In this document: in pieces, positions 1-11,229 of the stretch
How positions within the stretch are numbered: the stretch's first letter is position 1
Layout: each line of letters starts with the position of its first letter
Assembly (NCBI GenBank): GCA_037157565.1
Contig: JAZHRO010000039.1
Span: 44,950,001 to 45,014,000 of the forward strand
Direction of reading: 5' to 3'
Source: Thalassia testudinum
Taxonomy: Eukaryota; Streptophyta; Magnoliopsida; Alismatales; Hydrocharitaceae
Length of the DNA stretch: 64,000 nucleotides
Position numbers and translations under genes: made by a program
The notes under the pieces: model-generated
What the model was told of the DNA's origin: nothing
The model's input: only the letters and a program-made list of their open reading frames with translations
Databases searched by the model: none

Positions 1-324
1 GATACAACTGACTGAGAGTAGGCTAATGGGAAAGTCTGGCACAAACAGAACATCAAGCAATCTCAACTTGGAGGTCACTAGCACCTCTCCTTGACCCTCT
101 ATCCTGGAGTGCCTGCCATCTGCGACTTGAACCGTCCTGCCTGCAAACACGGGTTTGAGATTAGTTAACCAACTTTGATCTCCACCAAGGTGTCTTGAGG
201 CTCTTGAATCAACCAACCACTTGATGCTATTATATTTCTTGTCATTTGCAAAAGACACTAAGTCAAAGCTTCCCCACAAATCATCATGATGGCCGCAACC
301 TCGGAGTAGTCTCTCATACTTGCT
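1..324 (-). pseudogene. copia gag-pol fragment, protease region
   Basis: The minus strand reads KWLVDSRASRHLGGDQSW followed by VQVADGR and then LRLLDVLFVPDFPISLLSVS. This is the typical copia protease block, in which the active-site DSG is followed by H-x-(T/S)-G and then a VADG strand. Here the motif is DSRAS, so the glycine after the catalytic Asp-Ser is replaced by Arg. The rightward continuation (336-557) is in another frame, which shows a frameshift. Family assignment is from motif pattern; inactivity is inferred from the Arg substitution and the broken frame. Confidence 0.75.
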
Positions 325-573
325 CCGGGTGATGGTTACTGTATCACTTGCCAATCTCTATTCGGCAAAGATACTTGCCTCAACATTAGAGAAGGCCATC
401 TTCCTTCAACCAAGTCATTTGAAAGCCAAGGAGAATATGCCAAGAAACATGATGTTGAGTGTTGGAAGAAGCAAATCAGAAACTTAACATGATCTTTTTT
501 TAGGCAAAAGGGGACCCAAAATCCACCATAAAGGAGGCCATCCTCTTCAGCATACACACCCTACAACAGGCCG

Positions 574-760
574 GTGCACCCAGCAGCACCAGCACTGCCC
601 TACATGGGCTGCACCGGCAGCCCTGCTGGGCGGCACGGGCTGCTGCTGCTGCTGCTGCCACCTGCTGCTGTTGTTGCCGCTGCTGCTGGCTGCACCGCCT
701 GCTGCTGCCGCTGGTTGCTGCTGCTGCCGGTGGTGGCTGCTGGTGGCTTCGGTGGAAGAA
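574..760. repeat. imperfect CTG/CAG trinucleotide tract
   Basis: The stretch is dominated by CTG, CTGTTG and GCCGCTG triplets, with the purest run at about 639-660. It lies in the leader or former gag region of the minus-strand copia element. The open frames here are by-products of triplet composition and show no domain. Confidence 0.7.
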
Positions 761-850
761 GGAGAGGAGATTAGGGTTAGGGTGGACGATCTTTGAGGCT
801 TGATTTGGGTGGGATATCAGAACCTGGCCTAGGACCGCACTCTAATACCA

Positions 851-1006
851 AGTTGGACAAAATGATTGATCATATTCCAAAGAAAAACCCTACACCTCTT
901 TATATAGAGAGAGGTGTGGGAACAATTGTAGAAAAAAATCAATCAGAAATAAACAATAACAAAGCAACCCTCAAAAACATAAACGACTCAATAAGTACAT
1001 TCTACA
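851..1006 (-). repeat. 5' LTR of copia element (about 156 bp)
   Basis: On the minus strand it begins TGTAGAATGTAC, contains a TATA box in CTCTATATAAAGAGG, and ends TTTTGTCCAACT directly before the primer-binding site. The terminal CT instead of CA matches the LTR end of the unrelated-looking element at 28533-30476. The second LTR is outside the window, so the outer edge is approximate. Confidence 0.55.
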
Positions 1007-1192
1007 AGAAGCCATAGTTGCGAAGTTCTCTGCAGCATGAACTGTAGAATTCCTTCTTTCTGATTTAAGTTCAATTTGTTTGCTGAAAACTTAAAATTTA
1101 TGGCAAGATCACTGTAACAGTTACCATTTTTACAGAGAGATACAGGTGAAGAACACAAGATTACATATAATCTTCTTGACGGTGTAAGTTAC

Positions 1193-2578
1193 CTGCTCCG
1201 CAACCATTGTACTTAGTTGTGCATCATTTGCCTGCAAAAAAAAAACACAAATTAAATCAAATAAACTGGGAGAGAATAACAGTGAAAAGTAATCTTCACC
1301 CTAAATCAAAAGGAGAGACAAAAATTCTTTTTGTCAAGGGCATTGGAGCCTCATAAAAACCTGCAAGCCATGAGGAATCATCCCAAAGATTCAGGAGATT
1401 CCTTATTCCTTAGTCACACTAAACTAAGCACCAGCGCACCACCAACGATCGAATGAGGAAGACAACATAGTCGCACACTACACTCCTCCCTTACCCCACT
1501 CACTTGATCTAGAACCATTTGCGAAACAACAAACCAGTGTGGCAGTGATGAGGGAAGAAATTGCCCTCACAAATAAACACGCGTGGCTCGTGATCAAACC
1601 GACAGAACTCGCTCTAACTCAGTTCGCACAAAAATACGAAGAGACAGAACTATGGTCAAGAAATCAACTCCCATTATTTCTTCATAACTCCTCATTACTG
1701 TAGCGGTTACACATCCCCAAAAATGCAGCCACCAATGTTTGTATTCTATAAATTGACTCCTAGCTACATGGTAGGGGACACACACTCAATGGGGGCAACC
1801 CAAAAGCTCTTCAGCCTACTATTTCATGTATTATTCTCACCTATAGTAGATATTGAGGGTTAGATCCCCTCCCTATACGTACACCGATCAAAGGTGGAAC
1901 TGGGTAAACAATCCCCTATGTTCATGTGATTGCTTGGTTATTTTTATTTTGGGTAACTATGTTACGATTCCCGTGTTATACAAATTTTTCTATGGCCATC
2001 AGTGGCCTCGACGGCAGCTCCCTAGACTCATCAGGCAGTGATTATTTAGCTGATGTAAGAAGCCTAACAAACCCAACTGCACATCATTCTTAGTCAAGTG
2101 CCGTAGCTGAAGAAAAACCGAAGCTAAAAGCATGTGAAGTCCAAACCAAATCAAATGACGAACCCTAAAGTTATCAAGTACTTGCTAAAGACCACCGCCC
2201 CATCTTATACTGATCACCCTTATATAGGCATTTTCCTACAGCCACAACACAAATTCCCAAATTACCCGCATATCCACGCCCTCAATCACGCTCGAACACC
2301 CAGTGCCTCGGCTAAACTGTCGCCCCCCTGATTCGAATTCTCGATATATAAACACGACTTTCCAGCTAATCGATCGCACGCGACAGATCACGGGATCCCG
2401 CAAGACTCGAGAAGAAGATGCAGGAAACAATCTCCGAATCGGTCACCTGCTGGCGGGAGAGGTAATCAGCCTTGATGGAGGAGATCGAGGCGAGCTGCTC
2501 GGGGAGGGGTAGAAGCTTCGCCACCTCCCGCACGGCGGCCTCCTTGGCCTCGACCCCCAGATCTTCCATCATCATCAT
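1193..2578 (-). CDS. SEC6: exocyst complex subunit SEC6, exons 1 and 2 (partial gene)
   Basis: SEC6 is a core subunit of the octameric exocyst, which tethers secretory vesicles to the plasma membrane before SNARE fusion. Exon 1 is 2447-2578 (44 codons) and opens with four consecutive Met codons, then EDLGVEAKEAAVREVAKLL and the block SISSIKADYLSRQQ. Exon 2 is 1193-1231 (13 codons, ANDAQLSTMVAEQ). The junctions are CAG/GTGACC at the exon 1 donor, a T-rich tract plus GCAG at the exon 2 acceptor, and CAG/GTAACT at the next donor; phase is zero throughout. The text matches the conserved N-terminus of plant SEC6, a coiled-coil region. Intron 1 is 1215 bp (1232-2446). Later exons lie left of position 1; intron 2 contains a copia element. 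The start is chosen as the first ATG of the ATG run. Confidence 0.88.
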
Positions 2579-2930
2579 CTCCGGAGCCTCGAACTCGAGA
2601 CGCTGCGTGGGATCGGGGGAGAGGGATGGGGGAGTGTGGAGGAAGGGAGGGAAACCCCACCCTTCTCGCTGAGGTCTCCGCGCGCAGGCTGGGAGCTCTC
2701 TGGATGCGAGTGCAGAGGGGAGGCGACCGCGGGGGAATGGGAGAGTCCACCGCCGGAGGAACGGAATGGAGAGCTCTTGGGCCTTTTGCGCGGAGGCCCC
2801 CGTTCAAAGTTTATTGGCAGCCTTCGTTGACGTTCTCTCCCGGAGATAGGGAGAGGATGTTTATTTGTGCGTGCCTCCGGAGATGTCAATCCCCTACAAC
2901 CCGATTTGTACCAAACTAGCAAGACGAAAT
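2579..2930 (-). promoter_or_regulatory. SEC6 5' UTR and proximal promoter, GC-rich
   Basis: Immediately upstream of the SEC6 start the sequence changes to a GC-rich, CpG-containing island that ends near 2930, where AT-rich DNA begins. No clear TATA box was seen. Frames on both strands here show no recognisable domain and are taken as composition effects. Confidence 0.5.
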
Positions 2931-5389
2931 CTGGCCCATGTAGCCTTCAATGGGTGCCTTAGCTAACAAGGCCCTTATATCGTTAAGAGGAAATGGGATT
3001 ACGGATTGGAGTCTCGTCAACATTAAATTTATCTCAAATCATGAAATCGAGTTACTTACGATCTTCTAAAAATTATCTCATAGAAGAAAATCCCGTCATA
3101 AAAAAAAAAGAAAAATATTTGACCCATATATATATTGGTATGAGATTTAATTCAAAAATCAAGTTGAAAAATGATATAGATGAGAATCTGACCCTTACAC
3201 CTTTATTTCACCCATTTACTTGATATGGGCAAATATAAAATATAAATATTATACCCAAATATGATCAATAGTTTTTTCTTTTATTTTTGTGTTAACAGCC
3301 TATTACCAATTTTTTTTATGATGGGCACGATTGTGGATACTTTTACATGTAAATCATATCTTCAATATTAATATCATATGAGTGCTAAGTGCTAATGGTA
3401 AATTTATCAGGAGATGTGAGTATATGCATACTTAAACTCAAATTAAACCTAATCTATTAGCATCCCTAAGTGAATGATTACCTAATGGAAAAATAGGTTG
3501 GAATATAAAATTGAATTTAAGCACCAAATAAGTAAATGCAATAGATATGATTGTTGAATTGGAAAGTAGCATAGGTTAGTTTGTATAAATTTAACCATAT
3601 TGACATCCCTAATCTTGTCAAGTTGAGGCCACCGATCTAACCATATATTAAACATTTAACCTATCAACTTTGAAAACTCAGATCCAATTTGTTCACTTAC
3701 AACCAAGCTGGGCTTAATTTGCATGCTATTGATGAGGGAACAAAGTAACTCTTGCAAAATAAAGCCAAGAGATCTACCATGGCAAGCCAAAGCCCAAGAG
3801 GCTTAAAAGAGATCAACTCCATTAAATGGCAAGTACGAAGCCCAAACTACTATAGTAAACTAGTATGCCTAAGCCAATCAACTTAATTAAGCAATCTGCT
3901 TGAGTTGACCAATCCAACTAAATACCAAGCTACCCGAGGAGGCAAACTTGCCTGAATTCTAGACCACTTGAGCTGGTTAAAAAATTAAACGTCTGAGTGT
4001 CCCAAGTCAGTGCTTAAAAAAGTTACCACCTTTCAACAAATGAAATCCAACGCTATCTAAAAAAGTGGACGAGGTACCTTAAAGAAAATAATTTTAACAT
4101 ATGAGAAAAAAAGTCTAACATTTCAAAAATCAAAATATTTTAACTTGCATAAATAACAATTGATATTTAAAATCTATAGAAGTTTAAAATTTAAAATACT
4201 TGAACATTAGAGTTATCAAGTTATTTTTAGATGACTAAAATAAAAACGTAGACATTTTAAATTTTATAATAGTTTACATACGAGGAGAAATGTTAAAGGA
4301 GAGATAAAAGGTAAATTTTAGCTTATGTTAGAAAAGTGATGTTTGGAAATAAGTATCACATATTTGAAAATTTTGATAATTTGAATTTTTAGGGATTTAA
4401 CATGATAAATGAAATAGGTAAATTATAATGTGTGTCATAGGATTTCAGAGAGATAATTAAGGCTCTTTTTACATTATAAAACAAATAAAATACATAAAAT
4501 CAAAAAAAAAAAAACTGGAGAAATTCCATCTTTCCTTTTCTTATTTATTTCCTTTGTATCTTTTGCTCATTTTGCTTCATATATTTCCTACAAAACTTAG
4601 TCTTCAAATAAAAGTATGAAATATAATTTGTCATTATCAAAAGCTAATTATTTAACTTATATTAACAATAATGCATGGATCCTCAACCTTTGACTCCGTT
4701 GAAGCCGTCTCTTACTCATCTTTGGCATTGCAGCTCTTGACATCTAGTCTCCTCCACCCTAGTTTCTTTTATTTTATTGATATATCTTTCTTGAGGTTAC
4801 GACAAAGCATGTTAAGGCAACTAGAGCTTTTTGTGAATTTCCTCCCATCTTCCATTGTGGCCTAATTTTTTAGCATAAATCAAGATATTTTCGCTCCTAT
4901 GATCCAATGGTTTAGATGGAGCTTGGTGTAGGTCTCCTACTCTTGGTTGCATTTTTTGCATGCCTGGGTTGGTTGGGCAAGAGAAGGGTGCTCTTGATGA
5001 GTTTAGTAGGACGATTAAATCAAGCTTGTTACTAAAAATCTAATTGGTTTTGGTGATATGTGCAAGGCTCACTATTCACCCCCACAGCTTCTTTGGGATC
5101 ACATTGGATACCATAACTATATACTTCCTACTTCTGGCCATTGTTGGCTCTCCAAATTCTCGTTAACATGGACTAGATTTATCATTGTGATTTCTTCTTT
5201 GGTGGTGCTACCATAATGTAATGGTGTAAATCATCTTCTTCATATTACTACAACTTGTGTTTTCTTTTCTTTCATTTGTTTAATTTTTGTTTTATTGTAC
5301 TTTTGTCATATAGCTATTTTAGAGTTTCCCCCACTCCGCAAAGAGTATCTTTCCTCTCTTAAGAACCCCCCCACCCACATTTTGGGAGT
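2931..5389. other. AT-rich intergenic DNA, no gene recognised
   Basis: I see no coding frame with domain signal, no paired long terminal repeat and no RNA gene here. Several A/T homopolymer runs and a C-run near 5366 are present. It separates the divergent SEC6 and DPE1 genes along with the repeats that follow. Confidence 0.5.
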
Positions 5390-5849
5390 GTTTAGTATTG
5401 AAATAAAAATATATGCATTTCCAACGTATTCGCATAGATCAAAAATATTAAATCAAGCAAATTAAGTATGATTAGGTAAGATTCAGAATAAAATAGAGAA
5501 CAAAGAATATGTAATAACATAAATAAATAAAACGAGAAGGGATTAGATTTTACTCTGATCGAAGTGGCCATTAAGGACTGCCCTTAGATAGGGTATCAAC
5601 CCTACAATACCGGTACATCGGGGTCTAACGAACTCCTCCTAAGATGTGACGATCTACCTCCAAGATTCGACGCACTCCGATCTTGGATGTCCTCGAAAAC
5701 CACCTTAGGAGAACGAAGCCAAGGCAATTTGGTTCGCAACCAAATTCCCGATTGATCTATCAACCAAATGGTTTGATCAACAAAAAACTTCCTGTGGACC
5801 TCTCAACTTACACGAGAAGATTGAATCCAATCGCAGACCACGAGAAGTT
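5390..5849 (-). repeat. probable LTR fragment
   Basis: Read on the minus strand, the segment resembles the downstream part of a plant LTR: GC-moderate text with GGAGGAGTTCGTTAGACC and ACCGGTATTGTAGGGTTG, passing into an AT-rich tail. There is no partner copy in the window and no target duplication was found, so this is a weak call from general appearance only. Confidence 0.25.
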
Positions 5850-6233
5850 TTGAGGGAGAGTGTTGAGTTATGCTTTTAGTTTTGTAGTTGGTTCTTTTAT
5901 TTTGTTTGTTATGAAAGGGTGTGTATGTAATTTCCACTATTGGTGCCTCTCTATATAAAGGCACCAAGGGTCTTTCTAAATAAACTAATGCATTTCATCC
6001 TAACAGATGGCAATGCCTAACTCTCTGGCCCAGAATGCGAGATCCTTTTTGGTGAAGAAGGCATGCTACGTACTAGTGAGAGGAGGCCAATATTGTTAAT
6101 GATTTGATGATGGATTGTTGGTACTTATGGAAATGAAGGTCCCTTTGAAAGCTAAAGTCTTTCTTTGGCTTCTTCGAAAGGAAAGACTTGTTATCAAGGT
6201 GTGCGAAAGTCATTGGACGACAAAAGTGGATAA
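5850..6233 (+). repeat. copy of a copia LTR plus flanking LINE junction
   Basis: Positions 5861-6005 are a 145-bp copia LTR (TGTTGAGTTATG to CATCCTAACA, TATA box CTATATAAAGGC). They are followed by GATGG and LINE sequence up to about 6230. The same LTR, the same GATGG and the same LINE text occur at 34643-35010, with roughly a dozen or more mostly transition differences. The left boundary lies in the polypurine tract; the right boundary is at about 6230. The copia body upstream of the LTR is missing, so this is a duplicated junction fragment rather than an independent insertion. Confidence 0.85.
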
Positions 6234-6250
6234 TCGACCAAGGTAATTAC

Positions 6251-6302
6251 ATTGATCGACCACAGCAATTGGTTGACCAATTTTACAATATGGTCGATCA
6301 AT
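6251..6302. repeat. 12-bp perfect inverted repeat
   Basis: Arms ATTGATCGACCA (6251-6262) and TGGTCGATCAAT (6291-6302) are perfect reverse complements with a 28-bp spacer that contains a related GGTTGACC. It may be part of a small DNA transposon, but no target duplication was established. Confidence 0.6.
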
Positions 6303-6330
6303 CCAGGTCAAAATCATGAGATTAAAATCC

Positions 6331-7040
6331 GTAGTAAAAGAGGTCCAAGTTTCAAATTGATTCTCACTTGTGGCCGAGCCCGAGCTGGGGCGAGGCACGC
6401 GCGTGCGTGTGCGTGGTCCCCAGCCCCACCTCTCACTCTTTGCTAGATAAGCCACGGGAGGCAGAAACTTTTTATACCCGCCAAGAGGTTTGCCCACTTC
6501 CAGTATGGGACCAAACACTTCTCCAAAATCTCACAGATTTCAACATAAATTCCTACGTCACCATATGACAATTGCATCCGATTGATGCAATTAGACTCTC
6601 AAATCCAACATTTAGTTGTCTTTCATTCCTTACCCTTCAGGTTGCATTCCTCTGTAATTATCCTGTTCTCAACAATAGAGTTTTACTTTTTAAAAAAACT
6701 AAAAACTCGTGGTGATTCAAAAATTTGCCTAACAAAGTAACATAAAAGCCACACAATTTTTTCCCTACCAATGCCCAACAAAGCAACATAAAAGCACCAA
6801 ATGTTTCCCGAGTCTCCTTGTCTCTCCCCCATTAAACTATCCACCCATTGGTTAACTCCAACCCACAAGCCAAGCCTATCGTCGTGTCCCATCTATCCAA
6901 ACTTTAGGTGCTATAGGATCGCTTACTTTCATCTTGGCCCTTTTTTCTTCCGAGTAAAGGGTAAAGAAGATGCCCATCTTTGTTAAAATTTCATCTCCTA
7001 ACTCCAACTTACGACATCATTTCCAGACACCAAAGTCCGT
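6331..7040. other. intergenic, no gene recognised
   Basis: No domain-bearing frame is visible. A short direct repeat, AACAAAGTAACATAAAAGC (about 6731-6749) and AACAAAGCAACATAAAAGC (about 6778-6796), is the only structure noted. Confidence 0.5.
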
Positions 7041-7970
7041 GAATAGTCAATGCAACATGGTAGTTTTTAGCCTATGTTTTGTTGTAGGAGTTAAAAAATT
7101 GAAGGATGCAGATTTGAAAACGTAAAAATTGACGTAGAAAGTTGAAAAAGCAGTCATCACTTTATGTTTCTCCTTTTTATGTAAAAAAAGTATTGAAACT
7201 AACAACAAACCCCTTTTGTACAGGTGCAAACAATTTAAACCACCATCGGAATCACTTTACATTGTTGCAAAACGACTTTGCACTGGTGAAAAACCAACAT
7301 ATATATCACTTTCTAAAATATTTTGCATCGGTCTAAAATGAAATTACATCGATGCAAAGTTACCTTAGAATAATTTATCACTGGTGTAAAGTGATTTATT
7401 ATCGGTGCGAAGTTATTTCTCATTTGTGTGTTTTAGTTAAAATATGTGTGATGATTTTTTTAATGTAATGGGACACACCACCTAGAAACTCTGACGTTCT
7501 TTCATTTCTTTTCATTAAATATCAAGTAGGGATCACATTCACTTCACTTTGCGTCAAAAAACACCTCACCTCATGCGTTTCCTTACATTTTGACAAAATT
7601 AAAATCATATCAAAACTATACCATTAAAAAAATCACTACATTGCCTAGTGTATTTTGATTTTTAATCTACATATTTTGACTTTCGATCAGTGGAAAACAA
7701 AAATGTCAATTGGAAATCAACATACACAGCACATTGCAAAATGCATTGCTCGGGGATATCTTTATTTTCAACTGATAAAAAAATGGAAAATATTAATTGG
7801 AAATTAAAATATACCATCGCGCGTGATTTTCAATTGCATTACAAAATGCATTAATTACCCGATGTATTTTGATTTCCAATCGGTGCATTTTACCTTTTCG
7901 ATTGCAGAAAAGTAAAAATACCGATTCAAAATCAAAATACACGCACGTTACTAGTCCAATCGGCAGAAGG
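7041..7970. repeat. subterminal-type repeat clusters
   Basis: From about 7200 to 7430 there are repeated units of the form GGTGCAAA/ACTTTGCA with CGGTG or TGGTG in both orientations. From about 7640 to 7950 there are units of TTGATTTCCAATCGG and its reverse complement with small changes. Such clustered short inverted units are typical of the ends of non-autonomous plant DNA transposons. Their ends were not defined. Confidence 0.4.
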
Positions 7971-8707
7971 TCTCAAACTAGTGGATGTTGTAGAAGGATT
8001 AGATGGATATTTAATCACTTCCTGCCATAAAAAGTGATCAGCAACATATTTAATCTTTGTTGTCTTCTTTCAAATTGTTGTTTCTTTTTTGTATAGGAAT
8101 AATCTGCTAAAAGAGTAACGGCATTACTTGGTAACTTATTTTTAGCAGTGTTTACTGCTGTCTTTATGACGTGGGGAGTTCCTTTCATTCTTAAGAAGGT
8201 AGGTGGGAATCTAGTATTTTTCATGGCATGGATTCTATTGCAATTACTACAGCCATTTTTCGTGGCATGGATTCAATTGTAATCCTTTCCCCCATGTGGC
8301 TCCTGTTGGCCTTTCTATTTTTAATTACCATCATTCCATGTCTATAACTTTTGCAAGTTCTTTGCTTTGTTTCCATGGAGAAGTCGGTCTCTCTGAACCC
8401 TAAACATATACAAGATGAGAAAGTTAAGGTTTGCAAAAATTCTCCTTCAATTGATTTCTGTGACATATAACTTTTGCTTCTGATGCAGTAATGCCACTTA
8501 GCTATATATTTTGTTATTTATTACTCATTTTCTAAGAGAAGCGTTTTCTTTGTAAAATCTCAGGTTCTTCAGTCAATCCTCCCTGTAATTTGTTTAAAAA
8601 TTCTACTTTGGTTTGTTAATGGTAGCTACATAAGTGACAATCCACTATCCTCTTCGTGGAATACTTATCGTATTTCTTTTTTCTTTCTTTCTTTGTTTTT
8701 TTTTCAG

Positions 8708-10393
8708 TGGCTGCTATTTTTAGGTTGGGATACAAGCTTCAGCCTTCTATTATGTTTATTGATTAGATTGACATGTTTTTGGGGCAATGGCATCCCATAG
8801 ATCATGAAGCCATGGCCAACATGAAAACAGAGTTCATGTCTTTATGGGATGGATTTACTACTGAGAGTAAGTACATGTTTGGGTTGAATTTGTCACTTTG
8901 TTGTATGTTTATGCAAATTCTTTGTAGTCCTTGCCTTGGATCTTGCTTAGCCGTTATTATCTCTGAATGGGTTTCATTTCATGGTAAGTATGTATGATAG
9001 TACCTGTGCTAAAAGGATTAAAAGTGGCATATTATAGACTAAGGGATTTCTGCATATGTGCTGCTGGATATATTTTACAATCATATGGAAATTAAACAAA
9101 TTCCAAACTCATTATTTACATAGATACCCTCAAGTTGCCTTTGTTTAGAGGAGCATGTACGCTCGATCAAATATTCCACCAATCTTAAAGGAGTTAGATT
9201 TAAAAGTAAGTTTATTTTTTTGAAAAAGTAGGGTTATTTTGTTTCAAGATTACTTGAATTTCAACTCTGTTAATTTTGACAATGGGTGAGGTGAACTTTA
9301 TATGGGTCTGAACTTGCAAGGCCTTACTTTTCAGTCGTCTGTGAATTTTGATGCAGTATTTGACAGTACGGTACAGTGGTACACGTTCTAAAATGAGCAA
9401 CTTTATGGATCTCTATGTAAATAGCAAGAACTCATGGGTATTTACGTGCTTGTACATGATTCCATTGACATGTATAGAAATCTCTAGAGAATATTATGGG
9501 TCATTTTTCTAAACCAGGGTGATTTTTGAAATGGAGACACATTTAGGAAATAAGAAGCAAAGCACTGCATTTATATAATTATGTAAATAAACAAACTTTG
9601 CTTGGAGTCAAGATGTATTTGGTTGCTAGAGCACTGTCATACTAGTATATGTTAACATTGAAGTCCACGTTTTAAGTTCTATATTGTCCCCAGTTAAGCA
9701 AAACTCGCACCATCAAGATTAGCCATCTACTCTTGTCATCCATAAATGTTGTTCGGTTATAGACACTTCCAAGCAATCCTATGTTCTTATGTATTCATGT
9801 CTTAACTTTTCTTAAATACTTCACATATCAATATTTGCATTTCTTTTACTCAAAATGGTGCTGATTTACATTAATTATAATTATGTATATGCTCTCTGTT
9901 TCTGCTATAGGTTTCAAGCATTCCAATCTAAAGTTTTGATCTTTAAGGAAATTAGCCTTGAAAGAGAGGTTCCTCATTTTCTATGTATGCTAATTAAGCA
10001 TAGACCACAATTCTTGATCACTTTTCTGAAATCTTGGAAAGGTTGAAAAAAGCCATGCTAGCCAATATATATGGGAGCAACCATTTTGAATTGGTTTTTG
10101 GACAAAAATTATGAAACTACTTTTTTCTAACAAAAGAACAAAGACCAGCAGGCATCTTCTATGCAAGTGTTACCTGCAATGCTTGTTTTCCTTGTGCTTT
10201 GAAAATCAATGCTCTGATTTTTATGTTTACAGATGCCATTTGGTCATTGTTTGTTCACATAGGAATAATGGTTTTAGCTGCTATAAACTGTCCAACAGAG
10301 CTTGATGAAGCCATACTTGAACTCTGCAAGCAAGCTGCATGCTCTCCTCTCAGGGATCTGTTAGAAGAGGAAAAACAGGGAAAGCTTTTCCAC
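8708..10393 (+). pseudogene. MSP1/ATAD1-type AAA-ATPase relic
   Basis: Two exon-like pieces match plant MSP1/ATAD1 proteins, membrane-anchored AAA-ATPases that extract mislocalised tail-anchored proteins. Piece one (8708-8866) reads YKLQPSIMFID, then a stop, then IDMFLGQ, EAMANMKTEFMSLWDGFTT, and ends at GTAAGT. The stop (TAG, 8764-8766) falls where the Walker B catalytic Glu is expected. Piece two (10261-10393) reads IMVLAAINCPTELDEAIL, joined directly to ELCKQAACSPLRDLLEEEK, and ends at GTAAGT. The roughly 60 residues normally between these blocks are absent. Introns are retained, so this is not a processed copy. The Walker A part was not found upstream. Confidence 0.72.
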
Positions 10394-11229
10394 GTAAGTA
10401 TTGCTAGAAAACTCATAACTATTACCCTTAAGGAAGAAGATGGTTGACCAAGCATTGCTTGCAAAAGTTTCTTTTACATGTGTTACTGGGTTTAGAAAGA
10501 TTGACGTAAATGTAATCTTGGCTTTCAATAATATGAAACTGACTTTTCCGAAAAAAAAAAAGAAGTATGAAACCATTGGTAGCTACTCTTTGCAGTGAAG
10601 ATCCAGTTATATTTAATATAATACTTTATGTTCAAAAGGAGTTGATGAATATGACATGATACCCAAAGATAAACTTGTGACTATGTGTTAAGAGATATTT
10701 TGAGATTTGGAAAGATAGACCCAATGACATAATTTGTTTTCCATGTTCCCCTTAGATGCTGACATCATTATGGCTGTTCAAATTAGGTTGGTCTTCGTGG
10801 ATATACTTTTTTTGAGAACTTGATGAAGGTTATGCATAAGGACTACTCTTCAGGAATGTCGGTATAATTTCTTTTGATGCTTTGTAACATTTAAAGCACT
10901 TTGGTTTCTTTTGCAACAAGATTATGTTTTAGTACTAGCCCCTCAAAGCAAATGCTAAACTCATTATTTATGCACACATATTTTTCATTGTGGATGAATA
11001 AACATTATCGTTATCCATGCCCATGGATAATTTGTGAGCTAAATAATTGTCATACAGGATGATTGTAGTGGCCATTTGCTATCATCTATTTCCATAAGTC
11101 AATCAAGATAACAACTTGGTGACCCCTGCTCTATATGAGCCTTGAAAGAGGCATAGAGAGTTGGGAATCAAGGCAGAACAAAAATCAAATATTATAAAAT
11201 GGAATAGAAATATTAGGTGTCTTCTGGTT

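Larger units (their letters stand above)
1..1006 (-). mobile_element. Ty1/copia retrotransposon, 5' part, in SEC6 intron 2
   Basis: Read on the minus strand, this is the 5' end of a copia element: a short LTR (851-1006), a primer-binding site like the initiator Met-tRNA type (839-850, TGGTATTAGAGT), a leader rich in CAG/CTG triplets, and then a protease-like reading frame at the left edge. Only about 600 bp separate the primer site from the protease motif, too little for a full gag, so the gag region is internally deleted. The rest of the element lies beyond position 1. It lies in intron 2 of SEC6 in the same orientation as that gene. Ty1/copia assignment is firm; family is not known. Confidence 0.75.

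Noticed and set aside
574..774. A short Leu/Ala-rich protein from CTG repeats
   Set aside because: It is antisense to a copia element and results from the triplet tract.
2466..2922. Open frames on both strands around the SEC6 start
   Set aside because: They arise from GC-rich composition; only the frame from 2578 on the minus strand has conserved protein text and a splice donor.
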